A DNA stretch of 64,000 bases, from the NCBI RefSeq assembly GCF_004217285.1, contig NZ_SHKS01000005.1, positions 434,001-498,000 of the forward strand, written 5' to 3'. This stretch comes from Streptomyces sp. BK239 (lineage in GTDB: Bacteria; Actinomycetota; Actinomycetes; Streptomycetales; Streptomycetaceae). The translations under genes and the position numbers were made by a program. Positions within the stretch are counted from its first letter, which is position 1. Every line of letters starts with the position of its first letter. Of this stretch, positions 59,496 to 64,000 are shown in pieces. A model generated the notes under the pieces. It worked only from the letters and a program-made list of their open reading frames with translations, did no database searches and had not been told where the DNA came from.

Positions 59496-59701
59496 CGCGT
59501 TGCCTCCCCCGTCTGTGCGCCCCCGATGCGCCGTGGCGCACGCACGTTATGCGCTCCCGTGGGCGGTGTGGGGAGAGTCGGGCGGGATGTCACCCGAACG
59601 GGTAACCGGCCGTCGACGAGAGCGGGGTGACGGGCGGCGTCGGACGCGGCCGGCCCTTTCCCCGGCGGGGCGCGGCTGCGATGATCGGGCGAGCTGGAGT
59701 T

Positions 59702-59717
59702 GTTAACCCGCGTTAAC
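59702..59717 (+). promoter_or_regulatory. GTTAAC-N4-GTTAAC dyad upstream of the hydratase gene
   Basis: Two copies of the self-palindromic GTTAAC flank CCGC, ending 11 bases before ATG 59729 and just before the GGAGGG ribosome-binding site. It is AT-rich in GC-rich DNA. A repressor site is possible. Confidence 0.6.
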
Positions 59718-59728
59718 CGGAGGGTGTC

Positions 59729-60529
59729 ATGAGCGAGGAACGGTTCGGGGAGTTCGTGCTGGTGCGGCGGCACGAGGACGGGCACGTCGCGGAGCTGGCC
59801 CTCGACCGGCCGAAGGCCATGAACGCAGTGTCGAGCGAGATGGCCCGCTCCATCGGCGCGGCCTGCGCGGCGCTGGGCGGGGACCGGGACGTACGGGTGG
59901 TCGTGGTGACCTCGACGCACGAGCGGGCCTTCTGCGTCGGGGCCGACCTGAAGGAGCGGAACTCGCTGACCGACGCGGAGCTGGTCCGGCAGCGGCCGGT
60001 GGCGCGGGGCGCGTACACCGGAGTGCTGGAGCTGCCCGTGCCGACGGTGGCGGCGGTGCACGGGTTCGCGCTGGGGGGCGGGTTCGAGCTGGCGTTGGCG
60101 TGCGACGTGATCGTGGCCGACCGTACGGCCGTGGTGGGGCTGCCGGAGGTGTCGGTCGGGGTGATCCCGGGAGGCGGGGGGACGCAGTTGCTGCCCCGGC
60201 GGGTGGGGGCGGCCCGGGCGGCCGAGCTGATCTTCACGGCGCGGCGGGTGGAGGCGGCCGAGGCGAGTGAGCTCGGGCTGGTGGACGTCCTGGTGGAGGC
60301 GGGGCGGGACCGCGAGGAGGCGCTGGCGCTGGCGGCCCGGATCGGGGCGAACTCGCCGGTGGGGCTGCGGGCGGCCAAGCGGGCGTTGCGGCTGGGGCAG
60401 GGGCTGGATCTGCGGGCTGGGCTGGAGGTGGAGGACGCGGCGTGGCGCGCGGTGGCGTTCTCCGGTGACCGCGCGGAGGGGGTGGCGGCGTTCAACGAGA
60501 AGCGCACGCCGCGGTGGCCGGGGGAGTAG
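59729..60529 (+). CDS. Enoyl-CoA hydratase/isomerase
   Basis: Crotonase-family protein of 266 residues, likely hydrating enoyl-CoA in fatty acid or amino acid breakdown. The oxyanion-hole segments are AFCVGADLKER and GFALGGGFELALACD. The catalytic Glu of the classical hydratase would lie in LPEVSVGVIPGGGGTQLLPR, where the Glu is present. ATG 59729 has GGAGGG upstream. No fatty acid degradation genes are adjacent. Confidence 0.9.
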   Translation: MSEERFGEFVLVRRHEDGHVAELALDRPKAMNAVSSEMARSIGAACAALGGDRDVRVVVVTSTHERAFCVGADLKERNSLTDAELVRQRPVARGAYTGVLELPVPTVAAVHGFALGGGFELALACDVIVADRTAVVGLPEVSVGVIPGGGGTQLLPRRVGAARAAELIFTARRVEAAEASELGLVDVLVEAGRDREEALALAARIGANSPVGLRAAKRALRLGQGLDLRAGLEVEDAAWRAVAFSGDRAEGVAAFNEKRTPRWPGE

Positions 60530-60552
60530 GGCCTGTCCGGCACCGGCAGGCC
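60530..60552 (+). terminator. Hairpin after the hydratase gene
   Basis: GGCCTG and CAGGCC enclose CCGG and CCGG arms with a one-base bulge, starting directly after the stop codon. Confidence 0.5.
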
Positions 60553-60673
60553 ACAGGGAAGCGGGGGCCGCTGCCGGTGCCGAGCCCCGCGTCGGCGGCA
60601 CGATCCGCCGGGCAGGCCCTGGCCGCCGGGGCTGGGTGCGGCGTTTGGTGGGGAATGTCCCTAGCCTGGGGTG

Positions 60674-61816
60674 ATGGGTGATGACGGACGGCTCGCGGCT
60701 GTGGTGGCGCTCGCTCAGGGGATGGCCGCCGCACGGTCGCCCAGGCAGTCGTGGCGGGCGGCGGCGCTCGGCGCGTGCCGGGCGCTGTCCGGCGGGTTCG
60801 CCGCCCTGTCGGTGTGGGAGCGGGACCTCGGACGGCTGCGCGTCCTCGTGAACGTGGGGGAGCTGGCCCCGGACGAGGAGGAGTTCCCGGAGGGCGAGGC
60901 CTACCCGGTGCACCAGTTCCCGGAGATCACCGAGTTCCTGCACGAACGCTGGGTGTCCGGCGGCGAGCCCAACGCCTGGGTGGAGACGGCCGAGGGCGCC
61001 GCCGCCGGCCGGCCCGGGTACTGCCACCAGCGGGTCGCCGCCCTGCGCCGCCGGGGCCGGGGCTCGTGCGTCGTCGCGCCGATCGTGCTGCACGGCCTCG
61101 CCTGGGGCGAGCTGTACGTGGCCCGGCCTGCCGGGGCTCCCGCCTTCGAGCGTGCGGACGCCGACTTCGCCACCGTCCTGGCCGCCGTGGTCGCCGCCGG
61201 GATCGCGCAGACCGAGCGGCTGGAGGAGGCCCGCCGGCTCGCCTTCACCGACGCCCTCACCGGCCTGGCCAACCGCCGCGCGGTCGACGTACGGCTGGAG
61301 GAGGCCGTCGAGCGGCACCGGGCCGGCGGGGACGTCGTCAGCCTCGCGGTCTGCGACCTCAACGGGCTCAAGCGGGTCAACGACACCCTCGGGCACGCCG
61401 CCGGCGACCGACTGCTGGAGCGGTTCGGCTCGGTGCTGTCGCTGTGCGGGGCGATGCTGCCCGGGGCGATCGCCGCACGGCTCGGCGGGGACGAGTTCTG
61501 CCTGCTGGCGGTCGGTCCGTCCGCCGACGACGTGGTGAAGGTCGCGGGCGAGCTGTGCCGGCGGGCCGCCGAACTGGAGCTGGGGGAGGGCGTGGCCTGC
61601 GGCGTCGCCTCCACCGGCGACCCGATCGGCCCCGTGCGCTCCGCCCGCCGCCTGTTCCGGCTCGCGGACGCCGCCCAGTACCGGGCGAAGGCCGTCCGTG
61701 CCTCCCGCCCGGTCGTCGCGGGCCGGGAGGGGCCCGACGATCCCGTCGTACGCCTCGCCGACGAGCCGCCGCGCGGCCCGGCCGCCGAACGCCGCAGCTT
61801 CCGCGGGCGGCCGTGA
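60674..61816 (+). CDS. GAF-GGDEF protein, likely diguanylate cyclase
   Basis: Soluble protein of 380 residues: an N-terminal GAF-like sensor domain (about 20-190) and a GGDEF domain. The catalytic loop LGGDEFCLL is intact, with the supporting LTGLANRRAVD and DLNGLKRVNDTLGHAAGD motifs, so it should make cyclic di-GMP. The RxxD inhibitory site is not obvious. GAF-GGDEF architecture and position match the Streptomyces diguanylate cyclase I remember as CdgE; the name is uncertain. A TAGCCT box (60662-60667) six bases before ATG 60674 suggests leaderless transcription. Confidence 0.88.
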   Translation: MGDDGRLAAVVALAQGMAAARSPRQSWRAAALGACRALSGGFAALSVWERDLGRLRVLVNVGELAPDEEEFPEGEAYPVHQFPEITEFLHERWVSGGEPNAWVETAEGAAAGRPGYCHQRVAALRRRGRGSCVVAPIVLHGLAWGELYVARPAGAPAFERADADFATVLAAVVAAGIAQTERLEEARRLAFTDALTGLANRRAVDVRLEEAVERHRAGGDVVSLAVCDLNGLKRVNDTLGHAAGDRLLERFGSVLSLCGAMLPGAIAARLGGDEFCLLAVGPSADDVVKVAGELCRRAAELELGEGVACGVASTGDPIGPVRSARRLFRLADAAQYRAKAVRASRPVVAGREGPDDPVVRLADEPPRGPAAERRSFRGRP

Positions 61817-61876
61817 CGCGGTCGGTCGCCGCCGCCGGTCGCTGCGACCGGCGGCGAGGAGCACGGCGACCGCCTG

Positions 61877-61905
61877 GTGACATCCTCGTCTTCACTGCGT
61901 ACGCT
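61877..61905 (+). promoter_or_regulatory. hutH promoter
   Basis: GTGACA (61877-61882) and TACGCT (61900-61905) are separated by 17 bases, a good vegetative-type promoter. The -10 ends seven bases before ATG 61913, so the transcript is probably leaderless. Confidence 0.65.
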
Positions 61906-61912
61906 CCTGAAT

Positions 61913-63457
61913 ATGGATATGCATACTGTGGTGGTGGGGACGTCCGGCGTCACCGCGTCCGACGTGCTCGCCGTGGCGCGGGGCGGCGCGCGGGTCGAGC
62001 TGTCCGAGGAGGCGGTCGCCGCCCTCGCCGCGGCACGCGGGATCGTGGACGCCCTGGCGGCCAAGCCCGAGCCCGTCTACGGCGTCTCCACCGGTTTCGG
62101 CGCCCTCGCCACCCGGCACATCAGCCAGGAGCTGCGCGCACAGCTCCAGCGCAACATCGTCCGCTCGCACGCCGCCGGCATGGGGCCGCGCGTGGAGCGC
62201 GAGGTGGTGCGGGCCCTGATGTTCCTGCGACTCAAGACCGTCTGCTCCGGGCACACCGGCGTACGGCCCGAGGTCGCGCAGGCCATGGCCGACCTGCTGA
62301 ACGCCGGCATCACCCCCGTCGTCCACGAGTACGGCTCCCTCGGCTGCTCCGGCGACCTCGCCCCGCTCTCGCACTGCGCCCTGACGCTCATGGGCGAGGG
62401 CGACGCCGAGGACGCGGACGGCGTCGTCCGCCCCGCCGGCGAACTCCTCGCCGCGCACGGCATCGCCCCCGTCGAACTGCGCGAGAAGGAGGGGCTCGCC
62501 CTCCTCAACGGCACCGACGGCATGCTCGGCATGCTGATCATGGCCCTGGACGACCTGGACACCCTCTACAAGTCCGCCGACGTCACCGCCGCGCTCAGCC
62601 TCGAGGCCCTGCTCGGCACCGACAAGGTCCTCGCGCCCGAGCTGCACGCCATCCGCCCGCACCCGGGCCAGGGCGCCAGCGCCGCCAACATGCTGGCCGT
62701 CCTGAAGGGTTCGGAGCTCACCGGGCACCACCAGGACGACGCGCCCCGCGTCCAGGACGCCTACTCGGTGCGCTGCGCGCCCCAGGTCGCCGGCGCCGGA
62801 CGCGACACCATGGCGCACGCCCGCCTGGTCGCCGAGCGGGAACTCGCCTCGGCCGTCGACAACCCCGTCGTGCTCCCGGACGGGCGCGTGGAGTCCAACG
62901 GCAACTTCCACGGCGCGCCCGTGGCCTACGTCCTCGACTTCCTCGCCATCGCCGCCGCCGACCTCGCCTCCATCGCCGAGCGCCGTACCGACCGGCTGCT
63001 GGACAAGAACCGCAGCCACGGCCTGCCGCCGTTCCTCGCCGACGACGCAGGCGTCGACTCCGGGCTGATGATCGCCCAGTACACGCAGGCCGCCCTGGTC
63101 AGCGAGATGAAGCGGCTCGCCGTACCGGCGTCCGCCGACTCCATCCCGTCCTCCGCGATGCAGGAGGACCACGTCTCCATGGGCTGGTCGGCCGCCCGCA
63201 AACTGCGCACGGCCGTCGACAACCTCGCGCGCGTCATCGCCGTCGAGCTCTACGCCGCCACCCGCGCCGTCGAACTGCGCGAGGGACTCACCCCCGCGCC
63301 GGCCACGCGGGCGGTCGTCGACGCGGTGCGCGCGGCGGGCGTCCAGGGCCCGGGCCCGGACCGGTTCCTCGCCCCCGACCTCGCGGCTGCGGACGCCTTC
63401 GTGCGCGGCGGACGGCTCGTCGCGGCGGTGGAGACGGTCACGGGGCCGCTGCGGTAG
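61913..63457 (+). CDS. hutH: Histidine ammonia-lyase
   Basis: Histidine ammonia-lyase of 514 residues, converting L-histidine to urocanate, first step of histidine use. Starting at ATG 61913 gives 514 residues, the length I remember for S. griseus HutH. The MIO prosthetic group forms from Cys-Ser-Gly in GSLGCSGDLAPLSHCALT, where most bacteria have Ala-Ser-Gly; Cys is known in Streptomyces. Other active-site segments are PVYGVSTGFGAL, RNIVRSHAAGMG, ESNGNFHGAPVA and SSAMQEDHVSMG. No other hut genes are adjacent, as usual in Streptomyces. Confidence 0.95.
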   Translation: MDMHTVVVGTSGVTASDVLAVARGGARVELSEEAVAALAAARGIVDALAAKPEPVYGVSTGFGALATRHISQELRAQLQRNIVRSHAAGMGPRVEREVVRALMFLRLKTVCSGHTGVRPEVAQAMADLLNAGITPVVHEYGSLGCSGDLAPLSHCALTLMGEGDAEDADGVVRPAGELLAAHGIAPVELREKEGLALLNGTDGMLGMLIMALDDLDTLYKSADVTAALSLEALLGTDKVLAPELHAIRPHPGQGASAANMLAVLKGSELTGHHQDDAPRVQDAYSVRCAPQVAGAGRDTMAHARLVAERELASAVDNPVVLPDGRVESNGNFHGAPVAYVLDFLAIAAADLASIAERRTDRLLDKNRSHGLPPFLADDAGVDSGLMIAQYTQAALVSEMKRLAVPASADSIPSSAMQEDHVSMGWSAARKLRTAVDNLARVIAVELYAATRAVELREGLTPAPATRAVVDAVRAAGVQGPGPDRFLAPDLAAADAFVRGGRLVAAVETVTGPLR

Positions 63458-63474
63458 CCGGCGCGGAAACGACT

Positions 63475-63509
63475 GGGGCCCTGCCGGGTGCGTCCGCCGG
63501 CAGGGCCCC
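63475..63509. terminator. Bidirectional terminator
   Basis: A perfect 13-bp stem (63475-63487 with 63497-63509, nine-base loop) lies between hutH and the convergent partial gene. Confidence 0.75.
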
Positions 63510-63524
63510 GATGCGTGAGAGGAA

Positions 63525-64000
63525 CTACTTCAGCTTGGCGACCTGCGCCTGGATCACCGGGGCCGGGACCTTGGACTCCCCGCCCTTCGACATCGCGCTG
63601 AAGTTGATCGCGTAGAACGTGGCGACGACGCCGCCCTTGCGCGCCACCTCCACGTTGAACTTCGCCGTGCCCTCACCGTCCATGTCGGCCACGGCGGTGA
63701 ACGCCGTGGACTCGTCGGCGGTGGCGGACGCCTTCCCGACGGTGACCTTGGTGATCTTCTGCTTCTCGCCGTCGGCGGTGATGCCGAACCCGCCGGAGCA
63801 GGCGGCGATGCCGTCGGACACCGCCCTGAACGCCTTCTGCGCGCCGTCGCCGTCGTAGGAGGAGAGACCCACGAAGGTCGTGGCGATGTCGAACGCGTCC
63901 TCGAGGCTGCTGAGAGCGTCCTTCGAGGCGGAGGGGCTCTGCGCCTTGTCCTCTGCCACCGTGTTGCTCGCACCGGCGTTCGTCTCACCCGGCGGCAGCG
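63525..64000 (-). CDS. Exported or lipoprotein-type protein, 5' end missing
   Basis: The frame stays open to the right edge, so the start is outside the window; GTG 63959 is in frame but the sequence before it (LPPGETNAGASNTVAEDKAQ) looks like a normal secreted-protein linker. The visible domain (about 125 residues) has two-strand repeats typical of actinobacterial extracellular sensor or lipoprotein domains (DIATTFVGLSSYDGDGAQKA, FNVEVARKGGVVATFYAINF). One Cys is present. Function is unknown. Confidence 0.65.
   Translation of the reverse strand, partial: LPPGETNAGASNTVAEDKAQSPSASKDALSSLEDAFDIATTFVGLSSYDGDGAQKAFRAVSDGIAACSGGFGITADGEKQKITKVTVGKASATADESTAFTAVADMDGEGTAKFNVEVARKGGVVATFYAINFSAMSKGGESKVPAPVIQAQVAKLK

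Noticed and set aside
60751..63615. 954-codon frame across the GGDEF and hutH genes
   Set aside because: Arg/Pro-rich shadow frame; the genes in the other frames have complete family motifs.

Overview
The window is high-GC actinobacterial chromosome, almost certainly Streptomyces. Codons end overwhelmingly in G or C, several starts look leaderless, and the gene content and order match what I remember of the S. coelicolor SCO4883 to SCO4932 stretch (afsQ1/afsQ2/sigQ, accA2, pccB, mmpB, cya, hutH). That synteny is from memory and was not searched. I see no insertion sequence, tRNA, rRNA, phage or CRISPR array.

Layout. (1) 1-9.8 kb: the end of an M20 amidohydrolase, two tandem BMP-type nucleoside-binding lipoproteins, an ABC ATPase with two permeases, cytidine deaminase and thymidine phosphorylase. 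(2) 9.8-16.3 kb: SGNH hydrolase with a TetR regulator, a STAS protein whose gene overlaps tail-to-tail with an ECF sigma gene, a divergent MFS/LysR pair, and an odd alpha/beta hydrolase. (3) 16.4-24.6 kb: adenosine deaminase, a small secreted protein, PspC and VanZ proteins, the AfsQ1/AfsQ2/SigQ signalling locus, a uridine-kinase-like protein and a second small secreted protein. (4) 24.6-28.0 kb: deoC with two aldehyde dehydrogenase genes that look like a split ALDH16. (5) 28.0-44.4 kb: mostly accessory. It holds a 29-bp tandem repeat, a three-domain IPT/TIG protein, a PH-like membrane protein, a truncated BMP-like membrane protein, a 3559-residue Rhs/Hint polymorphic toxin with a candidate immunity gene, and a VapBC pair whose toxin gene is frameshifted. 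(6) 44.5-50.5 kb: phospho-sugar mutase, purine nucleoside phosphorylase, a cyclotransferase-like protein, an Lpd-like flavoprotein and a DeoR-family regulator. (7) 50.6-57 kb: acyl-CoA carboxylase genes (alpha, epsilon, beta), maf, mmpB and a biotin ligase. (8) 57-64 kb: a 73-bp tandem repeat, class III adenylate cyclase, enoyl-CoA hydratase, a GAF-GGDEF protein, histidine ammonia-lyase and a partial exported protein.

The most interesting system is a scattered nucleoside-scavenging regulon. The palindrome CTACGCGCGTAG, or its variant CTACGCGCGTTA, occurs six times. Every copy lies at the promoter of a nucleoside uptake or breakdown gene: both BMP lipoproteins, the ABC-cdd operon, add, the deoC-ALDH operon and pnp. 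Together these would import nucleosides, deaminate and phosphorolyse them, isomerise the sugar phosphate, split deoxyribose-5-phosphate and oxidise the acetaldehyde. The second notable system is the Rhs toxin locus, whose AT-richer tip and immunity gene look like a recently exchanged module.
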